Under the pieces are notes generated by a model. That model searched no databases and was not told the origin of the DNA. It saw only the letters and a list, made by a program, of their open reading frames with translations. Position numbers and translations under genes: made by a program. From assembly GCA_036170435.1 (NCBI GenBank), contig JAVHPF010000026.1:1-51429 (forward strand): DNA of 51,429 nucleotides, read 5' to 3'. Origin of the DNA: JAQVPN01 sp036170435 (GTDB lineage Bacteria > Patescibacteriota > Gracilibacteria > BD1-5 > UBA6164). Positions within the stretch are counted from its first letter, which is position 1. Each line of letters starts with the position of its first letter. Shown piece after piece: positions 9,915-20,591 of this stretch.

Positions 9915-10988
9915 TTAAATTTTAGATTCAGGAATAATAAAGAAAGTTAATATCAAATAACTTGTAGCAAGTAATAAAAGTCATATAAATATGTATTTTA
10001 TTATAGCTTTTCATTTTTTTACATTTTCTTCATTTCATCCAGATAACATTATTTTTGATCCTGCATATATAGTCATCACTACAACTAAAATTCAAACAAA
10101 TGCATTCAACCAATTTATCAAACTTATTGCAACTCCTAGAGTTCATTCTGTATTTCAATTTATCAAACAATTTTGATTTAATGAATCACAATTAACATGT
10201 CCATATATGTTTGAAACTACAGCTCAAGAAATCTTGATAACTATAAATCAGATTATTGCCTGTATTATAGTGTTTTTTCATAATTTAATTTTATCTTCTG
10301 CTCAGTTAGCGGTAACAAGTCTAAAAAAAGAATATATTGCAACCGCTAAGAAGAAAAATGCAGCTAATTGTTCAAGTAAATGAATAAGAGGATAAACAAT
10401 ATCAGCTATAAAATTTGTAGCCGCATATTGGCTTACTCATTTATCATAAAGAGATTTAGTGAAAGCATATGCTGTTTGCATAACCATTATTCAGACAGTT
10501 GACCAAACTATAGCTTTTTTAAATTTTCATATTTGCTCTTCAGTATTTGCAGCAAAAAATATCATAAGAACTGAAATAATCAGATATACTGATACTATAA
10601 CAAAAAATAAATCTTTTAAATCCTTAGCTATTCTAACTATAAAATAGAATATTCCTTGTTCTCCTCATTGGCTAGCTCAAAAAAATTCATCTCATTTGAA
10701 ATTAGTCATAAGATTATTAACAATTCAATTTTGGTTATTTGCTCATCATGTTTTGATATTATCTCCATAATTTGCTCATCATGTAGGATTTGCATAAGTT
10801 TGTTTTGTATCAATAGCACATCAACCAGCATCAACTAAATGAGCTTCCACGGCTGGTGTATTTGGACATTTATCCGCACTGTCTGGAACTCAATCATAAT
10901 CAGAATCTCATCAAATTGTAGTTCAAGTAGAAGCATAAGCTGATCCAAAAGAAAAAAGTAAAATCAAAAATATCAATAATTTTTTCAT
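9915..10988 (-). CDS. Triple-module pilin-like membrane protein with a thrombospondin type-3 calcium repeat
   Basis: 357 residues. A signal peptide (LLIFLILLFSFGSAYA) precedes an Asp-rich calcium-binding repeat, DSDYDGVPDSADKCPNTP (about residues 28-45). Three pilin-like hydrophobic hairpins follow, with loops FAANTEEQIGKFKKA, VTANGAEDKIKLGKN and MLSGGNEENVKKGKA. It is the first gene of the three-gene pilin-like run and begins after a terminator that separates it from the ATPase gene. The extracellular calcium repeat suggests that the N-terminus is exported. The fusion of this repeat to pilin modules is unusual. Confidence 0.72.
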
Positions 10989-11033
10989 GAGTATTTTTTT
11001 ATATATTTTAAAATTGCTTTTATTATAGCAAAT

Positions 11034-11061
11034 AAAAAAGAGAAATCAATTTCTCTTTTTT
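11034..11061 (-). terminator. Terminator after the ATPase gene
   Basis: A 13-bp stem (AAAAAAGAGAAAT / ATTTCTCTTTTTT, loop CA) ends in T on the plus strand and in T on the minus strand too, so it can act on both. It separates the ATPase gene from the pilin-like genes. Confidence 0.75.
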
Positions 11062-11098
11062 ATTTTTTTGTTTTTGTATAAAACATGTTTTATATTTC

Positions 11099-11126
11099 GT
11101 AGTGACCACAGGCCTGTGGTCACTAC
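11099..11126. repeat. Perfect 28-bp palindrome
   Basis: Arms GTAGTGACCACAGG and CCTGTGGTCACTAC with no loop, 10 bp after the ATPase stop codon. It shares GTAGTGA with the palindrome at 18709, so it may be a small mobile palindrome or part of a terminator. Confidence 0.75.
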
Positions 11127-11136
11127 AGATTAATTT

Positions 11137-13986
11137 TTATTCAGCTCTAGATATTCATAATCTTGCTTCTATTTCCATATCAACATATTTCCTTTTTCTT
11201 CAATATTTTTTTCTAGAATAATCTCTAATTAATTCTGCAGCTTTAGGATTTTTATAACTTGAATCCCAAATAGTTCTCATATCAAAAGGTCTAGTTGTAG
11301 CATTGTCTATATTTAGTTTTACATAGGTTGTAAAATTTGCTATTCCTATAATATCTTGTTGAGATAAAAGTGGGGCATATTCTTTTTCTAAATATTCAGC
11401 ATCATCAGCACCAACTTTAAATGACATAATTGTTCCGGCATTACCGAAAACTGCATCTTTAATACTTGGTTTATCTCATTTAGATTTAGCTCCACTTCAT
11501 CAAATTTGTGCAATAAATTGGTGAGCCATAATAAGCGCTAAGTGATATTTTCTGGCTTCAGATAATATTTCCCCGAAAGTTTCAGTTGCAAAGTTTTGAA
11601 ACTCATCAACATATAGGAAAAAATCTTTTCTTTGGTCTTCTGGCATATCAGCTCTACTCATCGCAGCCATATTAATTTTTGATACAAATATCAATCATAA
11701 AAGCTGTGCATTTAAAGCTCCAATTTTACCTTTTGAAAGATTAACTAAAAGTACTTTTTGGTTATCCATAATTTCTCTCAAATTGAAAGCTGATTTTGGT
11801 TGCCCAATAATATTTCTTATTGTAGTGTTTGTTATAAATGGGCCAAATTTAGAAGAGAAATAAGGTATCATTTCTTGTTTTTCTCTATCTCAAGTTGAAG
11901 CATATTCATGTTCCCAGAAAGATTTTACAACTGGATTTTTTACTTTTGAAGTTTTATATTTCATAAAAGCATCATCTACAAAAAGTCTAGGTACATCTAT
12001 AAGAGTTCCTCCATCTTCTTCATCTTCCATAAGAGTCAAACAACCATTTCTAAAGTAATGTTGTATTCTTGGACCAAAAACTTCATCACCAAATATTTTG
12101 ATGAAAATTTCAGTAGCATCAATAGCGGCTCTATCCATTTCTCTAGCTCTTCCAATAGGATCAGTTGCTATTATTTCAAGCATATTTAAACCCATTGGTC
12201 TTTCATCATCAGACGGATCAAAAACTATTACATCTTTTGCTCTTTCTTTTGGTGTATAAACAAGAGTATCTTCAACCAAATCTCCATGTGGATCTATTAT
12301 ACAAAGACCATCTCCAGCCCGGAGATCTTGTCTAGCCATATATGATATAAAAACTGATTTTCAACCTCAAGATTTTCAAATAATATAATGGTGTCTTCAT
12401 CTATCTTTTCTCATAAAATAGATTGGGAGTCTTTTATTTCTATATTCATTCCGTCACATAAGTGCTCAATCTTTGAACGTAGGAAAACCTCAAAGTTGTC
12501 TATGAACCATTTTTGTTTCAAAAATATCTTCCATTTTTTTCTCTCCAGTTTCTGGATCTATAACTTCTTTTTCTCAAATTTTGAATTTTTCCTCAAGCAT
12601 AATTGGTTCATGAGGAGTTTTAAGGTTATGTGGCGGTGCTAATTTCTTATAATCAAGCCATTGAATAAGTGGGGATTTATTATAATTTATATCAGGTAAA
12701 TGGTATAAAGTAGACAATTCATCAGCTGAATAAACTGAAACATTTTGGAACATTCAAACAAGTTTATATCTAAATGCAAAATATCTAATTGGAGTAAACA
12801 CGAATGGGAATAAATCTTCTATTAATTGCGGATTATCTAAAGAATTGTTATATTCATCAGTAAATATACTCGATGCTGCAATAATAGAATGCACTCCAGT
12901 ATCAGCTGATTTTGCTGAAGGACTAGAAACAAATATTCTAATAGACCCTTTAAAACTTGGTTGAGCAGCCGTTTCTCACATTATTTTTTGAGCTTCAGTT
13001 TCAGCTTGATTAAAGATTTTATATGAATCTCCCGAGCTCGCTCACGGAGCATTAGAATCTTTCATTGCCTTATCGGGTCACTCTATCATTGTAACAATAG
13101 GATTCCAGAAAATATCCAAAAATTGAACTCTAGATTTTTTATTATATTGTCATTTAGCAACAAGACCTGCTGCATGTTTAGCTTTTGTGTTCCAGCTTGA
13201 AGGAACAGGCTTAACAACAACTTGCATTATAGCTTTATCTTCTTTACCAAGAGAACCGAATACATTTGTGAAATTATTTAGAGCATCATCTTCTAAATAT
13301 TTATAAGTTCTAATAGGATAAACGTCATCATTTGATTTTCCAAGAGAAGCAGCACGAGCTGTATATCAATATGGTTTTAAATCAACATATTCAGTTTCTC
13401 TATCTACTATTTTTACTTCTGCATCTGTATATATTGAAGTTATATGTTGAGTAATAATTTCTATATAATTTTTATATGTAACTATATAAAATCCTACTTC
13501 TCCATTTTCATAAATAAGTTCAAAAGAAATTTTTGAATGATCAAAAATCTTATCTAAAACCGTATCTCTAAGTCCTGCATCTGAAATCTTGTGAATTGCT
13601 TTATAAAACATAGTCATCATAGATGTTTTTTCTTTGAAATCTTTCTTTGTTTCTTTTTCTTTGTCTAATTTACTATCAGCTTTTGGAAGAGTAACCTTAA
13701 CATAAACTAAATCTTTTGCTGTAGAAACTTCAAAAAAAAGTCTTACTGCTTTTAATATAAGAAATAATACAAAAAAAATTATAATTATCCCTATTAAATC
13801 GTAAAAAAGACTTGTAACTAAGTCAAAAAATCCTCATGAACTAGAAGTCGTAGTTGAAGTTGTAGTATTATTTGTTGTAACTTTTGTAGGAGTATATTGT
13901 TGAGTATCTCCTATCAAAGAAGCCAAAACTCATGATGTACTAGAGAAAAATCAGATAATTAAGTACAGGTATTTATTTTTCAGCAT
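11137..13986 (-). CDS. VirD4/TraG-like type IV secretion ATPase
   Basis: 949 residues, complete only with UGA=Gly. A signal/TM segment (YLYLIIGFFSSTSGVLA) and a second membrane helix near residues 60-80 (LIGIIIIFFVLFLILKAV) anchor it. The P-loop is at about 535-545, HHYIIGKSGGGKSVF. LCIIDPHGDLVEDTL and VIVFDPSDDERPMGLNML follow, as in VirD4/TraG-type motor proteins. The Walker B-type segment is FLYVDEFQNFATETFGEIL (about 785-800), then a TraM-recognition-like C-terminus. It probably energises export or uptake of DNA or protein. It stands alone between a two-component system and the pilin-like operon. Two CGG codons occur, in QDL-x-AGDG and G-x-NEYRN. Confidence 0.88.
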
Positions 13987-14086
13987 AAATATAGTTTTTA
14001 TAAATATTTTGTAATATTTTAATATATTTTTAGTAAAATAACAAACTAAAGGCTTTGACAAGACTTGTTTTTGTATTTTGATAAAA

Positions 14087-14515
14087 TTAAACATCATAAA
14101 CATCTTTATGGCAATGTGGACAGATTAAAGATTTCTTAGTCATATTTAAAAATTCTTTAACTTTTTCTACAATTTCTCCTGGTGTAAAATTAGCTTTAAT
14201 TATGTATCAATCTGCTCAGCTGGCCATAGCTTTATCAATATCTTTTTGAGCAGAAAGATTTGAAAACATTATTATTTTTGTAGTTTTCATTGAAGGAGCT
14301 AAGTTTCTAATTGTAGATAATGATTCGAAACCATCCATATTTGGCATCATTATATCCAACAATACTAAATCTGGCTTGAATTCAATAGATTTTGTAAGAG
14401 CTTCAAATCAATCAAAAGCAGACTCAACTAAAAATCCCTCTTTTTCCAATTTCATTTTATAGATATCAACTATATCTCTTTCATCTTCTACTATTAAGAT
14501 TTTTTTAAGTTCCAT
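14087..14515 (-). CDS. Response regulator receiver protein with a CxxC tail
   Basis: 142 residues. A stand-alone receiver domain: KKILIVEDERDIVDIYKMKL, phospho-acceptor Asp in PDLVLLDIMMPNMDGFE, Ser/Thr switch in IIMFSNL, and Lys in DGYIIKANFTPGEIVEKV. There is no DNA-binding domain. A short tail (SLICPHCHKDVYDV) carries a CPHC knuckle that might bind metal. It starts 14 bp after the histidine kinase stop codon, so the pair is one operon and this is the likely phosphoryl acceptor of that kinase. Output is probably through protein contacts. Two glycines in the substituted loop are UGA. Confidence 0.93.
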
Positions 14516-14529
14516 AAATAAAGAAATTA

Positions 14530-15717
14530 TTAAATAAATTTAGTATGTATTTTAAAAGTAAATCTAGATCATTTTCACTCTGAGCTTTCTAATTCTAATT
14601 TTCATCATAATCTATCGATTGTACTTTTTACTATTGGTAAACCTAGTCAAGTTCCACTAATATCTCTTGTTAAAGAATTTTTTACTTGCCCAAATTTTTC
14701 GAAAATAATCTTTTGATTTTCATCATTTATTCAAATTCAATTATCTATAATATCGACCGTGAGTTGTTCTCAGTCATGAAAACAATTTATTTTAATAAAT
14801 CATCAATCTGGAGTAAACTTAATAGCATTTGAAAGAAGATTTACTATAACATGTTTTATTTTATCCTTATCGCTTTCTATAAACAATTCTTCTCATTTAT
14901 GATTAAATTCTAATTTGTGATTTTTATTATGTAATAATGGATTCATTTCTGCAATAATATTTTCTATAAGCTCTATTATATCAAAATGATCTAAGGAAAA
15001 ATCTATTCTTGATGATTCTAATTTAGCCAAATCTAGCATATCATTTATTAAATCTACAAGTTTACCAGAATTTTCAAACATTTTATGTAAATATTTTTTG
15101 AGATTTTCACTTAATTCTCAAAAATCTCAATCAAGCATCATAGATAAATATCATCTGATTGCCGTCATAGGAGTTCTGAGTTCATGACTTGCAATGTTTA
15201 GAAATTCACTCTTTTTTTCATCTAATTCCTTCAATTTTTGAAAAGAATTTTTCAAATTTTGTTTAGCGATTTCTAAATCACTAACATCACTTTGAATTAT
15301 CATATATTGTTTAATTTTATGCTCATTATCCAAGATGGGTACAATTATAGTTTTACACCATACAAAAGGTCAATTTTTTACTTTGCTTTTCAAAATTCAT
15401 TTCCAAGTTTTTCAATCTTTTAAGGTATTTTCTATATCTAATTCATTATTTTCCAAATAAAAAATACCTAGTAATTCTAGTTTTAATTTATCTAAATTAT
15501 TTTTTGTTTTAGTATTTATTCATTGGAAGTAAAGTAATGCCAATAATGATTTTCAAACAAGTTCCTCTTCTGAATATTTAAATGTTAAACAAAACTCTGA
15601 ACTTACATATTTAATAATTCAAAATTCATCGGTAATAGACAAAATCATAGAATCATCTATGGCTTTATAAAAATCTCGTGAAAAATTGCTAGAAAAATCA
15701 AGTAATGAATTTGGCAT
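14530..15717 (-). CDS. PAS-domain sensor histidine kinase
   Basis: 395 residues. No membrane segment is visible, so it is probably cytoplasmic. An N-terminal PAS domain (about 15-150, DDSMILSITDEFGIIKYVS) is followed by a coiled linker. The H-box is FLNIASHELRTPMTAIRG (His near 177), then come the N-box HVIVNLLSNAIKFTP, G1 DIIDNGIGI, F-box FEKFGQV and G2 GTGLGLPIV, with UGA in several invariant glycines. It autophosphorylates and presumably transfers to the receiver protein encoded 14 bp downstream. It is divergent from lysS. The nearby ATPase and pilin-like genes may be under its control, but nothing in the sequence proves that. Confidence 0.95.
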
Positions 15718-15795
15718 AAAAATATGATTAATTTTATTTTCTAAATATATATTTCTTAGATAATATCAAATTTAGAAATAATTACAAATTTTTCC

Positions 15796-15823
15796 TTGTT
15801 TTTAAGCTAAAAATGATTAAAAT
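15796..15823 (+). promoter_or_regulatory. Probable lysS promoter
   Basis: TTGTTT, a 16-base spacer and TAAAAT, ending 42 bp before the lysS start. The spacing matches other promoters in the window. Confidence 0.5.
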
Positions 15824-15864
15824 GCAAAGCAAAATTTTAAATTTAATTAAAAATACAAGAAAAT

Positions 15865-17451
15865 ATGGAATATTCTAGAGAATCTATTGATAGACAAAAG
15901 AAAATACAAGATATGATTAATGCTTGAATCATTTGTTATGCTAATAATTATACTTGAAAACAAGATATATCTAAAATAATAGAAACAAATTTTGAGAAAT
16001 ACAAAGATGTAGATTTTTTGATGGAAAATTGAGCTATTTGAGAATTCAAAACCGCTGGTAGAATCGTATCAAGCAGATGAATGTGAAAACTTGTTTTTGG
16101 AAAAATAAGAGATTTTTCTTGAGATATCCAAATTTCTTTTATGAGAGATAAAGTTTTATTTAATACTGGTAAAGAACTAGTAGAAAATATAATAATTGAA
16201 TGAGAAGAAAAATCAGCATTCAAAATAGCAGAAAAATTTTGCCAAGTTTGAGATTATATTTGAGTAATTTGAGATTTATTTCTGACTAAACACGGAGAAT
16301 TAACACTTTTTGTAAAAGAATTTCAAGTTTTATCAAAAGCTATCAGACCACTTCCTGAAAAATTTCACGGACTTAGTGATGAAGAAACAATTTATAGACA
16401 AAGATATTTACAGTTAATTACTGATGATGAAGCTTATGATAGATTTTTACTTAGAAGTAAATTTATCAAATCAATCAGAGACTTTTATGATAAAAATGAT
16501 TTTATAGAAATAGAAACTCCAGTACTTGGAAATTCTGCTTCAGGAGCTCGAGCAAAACCTTTTTCAACTCATCACAATGATTTTGATGAGGATTTTTATC
16601 TAAGAATTGCTCCAGAAGTAAACTTGAAAAAAGCTACAGTTGGTAGATTTGAAAGAGTTTTTGAAATAGGTAAACAATTCAGAAATGAAGGTTCAGATCC
16701 AAGTCATATGCAAGAATTCACTTCTATAGAACATTACTCTGTATACTGGAATTTTGAAGATAATATGAGATTTACAAAAGAAATGTTTGACCATATTTTT
16801 CAAAGTCTGAAACTAAATCCAAAAATAGCTGTAATGGATAAAAATTGAATTGAAAAAGAAGTAGATTTCTCTTCTGATTGGGAAAAAATAGACTATATAG
16901 AATGAGTTAAAAGAGTTACTGGGATAGATGTTTCTACTTATAATCCTTGAGATGAAGAAATTTTAAAAAAAGACATATCAAATGCTTGAGTAAAAATAGA
17001 CTGAATTGAAAAAATGTGACTTACAACTATGATAGATTATTTATACAAAAAAGCTCTAAGACCAAGTATAGTTTGACCAGCATTTGTATATAATTATCCG
17101 AAAACTATGCAACCTCTAGCAAGAGCAAGCGATAAAAATCCAAATATCGTAGAACAATTCCAACTTGTAATAAATGGTTGGGAAGTAGTAAAGGCCTATA
17201 GTGAACTTGTAGATCCGCGTGAACAACAAGCAAACTTTGATGCACAAGCTAAATATTTAGCTGACTGAGATGAAGAAGCAACTGCTCCAGACAATGATTT
17301 TGTACTTGCCATGGAATACGGAATGCCTCCTCAATCAGGTTGGGGAATGTGAATAGACAGAATTATTGCCCTAATTACTGGACAACAAAATCTAAGAGAT
17401 ACTGTTTTATTTCCACTTATGAAAAGTAAGAAAGAGAATATTGCTGAATAA
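15865..17451 (+). CDS. lysS: Lysine--tRNA ligase, class II
   Basis: 528 residues. An N-terminal OB-fold anticodon-binding domain is followed by the class II catalytic core. Motif 1 is around FIEIETPVLGN. SASGARAKPFSTHHND and FYLRIAPEVNLKK precede motif 2 (FEIGKQFRNEGSDPSHMQEFT), and motif 3 is SGWGMGIDRIIALITG near the C-terminus. The last motif uses UGA for one glycine. The first in-frame ATG was chosen; it follows a plausible promoter. GA-x-AKPF contains a CGA codon at a variable position, which reads acceptably as Arg. It ends at a strong terminator. Confidence 0.97.
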
Positions 17452-17492
17452 AAAATATAGGGAATGGTTTAAAACCATTCCCTATATTTTTT
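17452..17492 (+). terminator. lysS terminator
   Basis: Long stem AAATATAGGGAATGGTTT / AAACCATTCCCTATATTT followed by T. The inner GGGAATGG..CCATTCCC is shared with the terminator at 39779. Confidence 0.88.
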
Positions 17493-17546
17493 ATTGACTT
17501 TTTAGATTAAATAATTATAAATATTTCTTATTTTTAAATAATATTC

Positions 17547-18116
17547 ATGAAAGATATAGGAATAAATCTTTGGAGAGAAGAGCCTAACGAGACAGAAATA
17601 GAAAAATTTGAAAGAATAAGTTGAGTATGAAAAGTTTGAAAATTTAGTCCATCTAATAGTTTAGATGCTGCAATGTGCATTGTTATGCCAACAATATGAA
17701 TATGAATGAGATCTGAAATACACGCTGCCTTAGCTCATGAACCTGGAATAATGCTAGTTTCAATAGATGATTTTAGATGAAAAACTCGTGATGAAGTAAA
17801 TGAATTACTATGGTGATCAATATTAATAGATGATAATTTGCATCCAGAAATAGAAGAAGAAAGAGGAATTGTTATATCTAAATTAATAGATATAACAAAT
17901 GAACAATTTGCTGAAAAAGTTTCAAGAACAAGATGATACGTATGAGCTGATCCTAAAGATTTAGCAAATCAAATTGAAAATATCGTAGCTTTTGAAATAA
18001 AAGCTAGAAAAGACTTAGAAACACCTCATAAGGTTTTTGAAAGAGAAACAAAATCAACAAAAAGTTTTATTAAAAAAATGAATCAAGAATATGCTAGAAA
18101 AAAATATAGAAAATAG
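17547..18116 (+). CDS. Unknown protein, possibly a nucleoside deoxyribosyltransferase-like enzyme
   Basis: 189 residues, soluble, no membrane segment. The most distinctive region is AAMCIVMPTIGIGMRSEIHA with ALAHEPGIMLVSID after it (about residues 35-70). A hydrophobic strand, a Gly turn, a helix with Glu and a second strand resemble nucleoside 2-deoxyribosyltransferase folds, but this is only pattern similarity. The C-terminus is Lys/Arg rich. Its last 26 bases overlap the start of a 5'(3')-nucleotidase gene, so the two are translationally coupled. That would fit a shared role in nucleotide salvage. Family membership is unproven. Confidence 0.65.
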
Positions 18117-18708
18117 GGAAATAATCTGAGTAGATATGGATGAAACTCTTTGTTATACTGTTAGAGATTTACTAGAACATCATAAATTAACTATTTGAGA
18201 AATTATTGCTAAAGAAGAACATATTACTGATTATTATCTTCATAATATCCCTGGAATAAGTATAAAAAACCAAGAAGAAGCTGTCCAATTATTTAGAGAA
18301 GTTTTTTATAAAGATATGGATAAGTATGAAATAAATCCTATTCCTGGAGCAAAAGAAAAATTACTAGATTTTAAAAATAAATGATTTGAACTTGATATAG
18401 TTACAGCTAGGGATAGTCATCTCTTCTGAGAATATACAGATATTTGGCTAAAAAAACATTATCCTGAAATATTTAATCAAATACATCATGCAAATCATTT
18501 TTGAGAATTCTGAAAAGCAATTCCTAAATCAGAACTTTGCAAACAAAACTGAATAAAAATAATGATAGAAGATAATTTAGATTATGCTTTGGAATTAGCA
18601 AGATGAGGAATAAAGACCTTTTTACTTCACAAACCTTGGAATTACAAAAGAGATGAAAAACATGAATTACTTAAAAGAGTAGAACATTGGTGAGAAGTAG
18701 AAATTTAA
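18091..18708 (+). CDS. HAD-family 5'(3')-deoxyribonucleotidase (NT5C type)
   Basis: 205 residues. HAD motif I is IIGVDMDETLCYTV (about residues 11-24, nucleophile Asp in DMDET). The middle motif is ELDIVTARDSHLF. The C-terminal acidic motif is KIMIEDNLDYALELA. The segment NPIPGAKEKLLDFKNKGFEL is typical of NT5C enzymes, which remove phosphate from (d)NMPs. The ATG at 18091 is the only in-frame start ahead of motif I and overlaps the upstream gene by 26 bp. It ends at a long palindromic terminator shared with the converging yggT gene. Confidence 0.85.
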
Positions 18709-18750
18709 AATAAGTAGTGAACGCGTGCCCGCGTTCACTACTTATTTTTT
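18709..18750. terminator. Bidirectional terminator palindrome
   Basis: A 17-bp stem, AATAAGTAGTGAACGCG / CGCGTTCACTACTTATT, with loop TGCC and a T-run, between converging genes. Confidence 0.88.
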
Positions 18751-19036
18751 ATCTAATTAGCCCCATAAATCATCAAACTTGTGGAAATATTGATATGATA
18801 ATTGATTCCAAAACTCAAATTGCAAGAAGTACAATTATTGGAGTTAAATCGATTGGTCAAATAGTTGTAGGAATAATTTTCTTTATATTTAGATACATTG
18901 GATCCAAAATAGCTGAAATAATTGCTGGTCTAAATTTTATTCAAGCCAAAGTTAACCAAGATAAAATTACATCTGCAATAATCAAATATGAAATTATTTC
19001 TAAAAAAATAATTAAAGCAAAAATTAGATTTAGCAT
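18749..19036 (-). CDS. yggT: YggT family membrane protein
   Basis: 95 residues, two long hydrophobic blocks. LIIFLEIISYLIIADVILSWL is the YggT signature. The linker NIKKIIPTTIGPIDLTPIIV contains the conserved P-x-x-G-x-I-D-x-(S/T)-P-I pattern with UGA as the Gly. YggT proteins have been linked to cell-envelope or osmotic functions, but the mechanism is unclear. It is last in the rpmF-nusB-rnc-yggT direction, separated from rnc by a palindromic repeat. Confidence 0.88.
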
Positions 19037-19059
19037 AGATTTAATGAAGTTAATTAATA

Positions 19060-19173
19060 AACCCATCGCCCCTATGGGCACTTCCCTTGGAAAGGGAAGA
19101 AATAAAGAGTGAAAAACTTTGTTCTATTTCTCCCCTTTTTAAGGGGAGTACCGAGGGACGAGGGGAGGGGTTT
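19060..19173. repeat. Dispersed palindromic repeat, copy 5
   Basis: AACCCATCGCCCC at one end and GGGGAGGGGTT at the other, with inner hairpins CTTCCCTTggAAAGGGAAG and CTCCCCTTtttAAGGGGAG and a GAGGGACGAGGGG segment. It lies between yggT and rnc. Confidence 0.8.
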
Positions 19174-19197
19174 TATAAAGACGGGAGGATTAGTTCT

Positions 19198-19932
19198 CTA
19201 TATATTCCAAGATTCTTGGTTCAAATAAGCATTCTCAGCTGCTTGTTCTTGAGCCTTTTTCTTACTAGATCATTCTCAAGTTCAAACAAGATTTTCTCCT
19301 ACATAAACTCAACAAGTAAATACTTTGTCATGGTCTGGTCAAATATCTGATAAAACTTCATAAGCTGGGGTTTTTCCGTATTTTGCTTGAGCATACTCTT
19401 GAATCATTGATTTATAATCTTTGAATAATCTATTTTCTAAAATAGTTTCCAAAGTAGTGTATACTTGAGTTAAAATGAAGTCTCTCGAAGCTTCTAATCA
19501 TAAATCTAAATATATAGCTCAAATTAATGATTCACATACATTAGCAAGCAAATAATCATTTTCTCTTCATCATCCTAAGTTCTCTCATTTTCCAAGGAAA
19601 AGATAATCTTGAAATCAAAGTTTTCTTGATACTACTGCTAAATTTCTTCATCTAACTAAAGCACTTCTAATATCTGTCAATTCTCATTCAGGTTTTGATG
19701 GAAAATCTGCAAATAATTTTTCAGTGATAACTAGTTCTAAAACTGCATCTCAAAGAAACTCTAATCTTTCATTATGCTCTCAAATATCTGGTTTTTCATT
19801 TATTATAGAACGATGAATAAAAGCCTGAATGTAAAATTCAATGTTTTTAAAATCTATTCAAAGTTCATAAAGAAGTTTTGAATATCTATCTATATAGAAA
19901 TCATTTTTTATTAATTTTTCTGATATTACCAT
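19198..19932 (-). CDS. rnc: Ribonuclease III
   Basis: 244 residues. The endonuclease domain carries the signature HNERLEFLGDAVLELVITE, in which the Gly is UGA, giving ERLEFLGDAVL. A second acidic cluster is in ANVCESLIGAIYLD. The C-terminal double-stranded RNA-binding domain starts at YKSMIQEYAQAKYGKTP and ends with SSKKKAQEQAAENAYL. It processes rRNA precursors and other duplex RNA. Arg in AFIHRSIINE is encoded by CGT, showing that CGT keeps its normal meaning. The gene sits downstream of nusB and rpmF on the same strand. Confidence 0.97.
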
Positions 19933-19955
19933 AAGAAGATAATTATTTATATATT

Positions 19956-19992
19956 TCCTTCCCTTAGGCTTAAGGGAAGGTGTCCGAAAGGA
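19956..19992. repeat. Short dispersed palindromic repeat, copy 6
   Basis: CCTTCCCTTaggcTTAAGGGAAGG followed by GTCCgaaaGGAC and GGATGGGTT. It is a shortened form of the family and lies between nusB and rnc. Confidence 0.7.
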
Positions 19993-20020
19993 CGGATGGG
20001 TTATTTACTAATTCTTTTAT

Positions 20021-20494
20021 TTAAGCTATTTCTTTGAAAAAAGAAAATCCCGCATTTTGATTAGTTAATTCCTCTTTTTTTATCTCATCTATATGAGCCA
20101 AAATATTATCTAAAACAGCATTTACCAATTTTTTTGATGATTTATCACCATAAATTTTAGCTAATTCAATCGCTTCATTTATAGAAACTGAAGATGGAAT
20201 TTCTTCATCCAAAAAAATCATTTCTGAGCTTGCTATAAAAATAGGGAAAACTACATCTTTTGGCATAGTAGAAATATCAAATTTTGATGCAAATCTTTTT
20301 ATTATTGTAAGCAAAAATTGTTCTCTTTCAACTATTATATCAAATAATTTATCTGCATATTCCATATCTAATTCAGAAGAAAAAACTCACTCAAAAAAAG
20401 ATTCTACTAAATCCAATTTATTTACTTCTCAAAAAGTTCTAGCAAAAAGCATTTGAAATAAGAATTTTCTTGTTCTTGTTCTTGATTTTGACAT
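20021..20494 (-). CDS. nusB: Transcription antitermination protein NusB
   Basis: 157 residues, all-helical. It starts MSKSRTRTRKFLFQMLFARTF, the usual Arg-rich helix 1 of NusB, and contains SSVSINEAIELAKIYGDKSS with KLVNAVLDNILA, which match the conserved C-terminal helices. It works with NusE (S10) on boxA RNA during rRNA transcription. The start at 20494 is preferred to an internal Met at 20365 because helix 1 would otherwise be lost. It lies between rpmF and rnc on the same strand. Confidence 0.93.
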
Positions 20495-20521
20495 TTATAA
20501 AAGTTTAATTTACTAATAAAC

Positions 20522-20562
20522 AAAAATTAACAATAAAGGAAAATCCAATATTGTTAATTTTT
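20522..20562 (-). terminator. Terminator after rpmF
   Basis: A 13-bp stem, AAAAATTAACAAT / ATTGTTAATTTTT, between the rpmF stop codon and the nusB start, with T or A runs on both sides. It may reduce read-through from rpmF into nusB. Confidence 0.6.
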
Positions 20563-20591
20563 TAATTTTCTGAAAATCCCATTTAGAAAAA

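Noticed and set aside
18717..19112. Plus-strand ORF of 131 codons
   Set aside because: It is opposite yggT and runs through a terminator palindrome and a dispersed repeat; the YggT frame is convincing.
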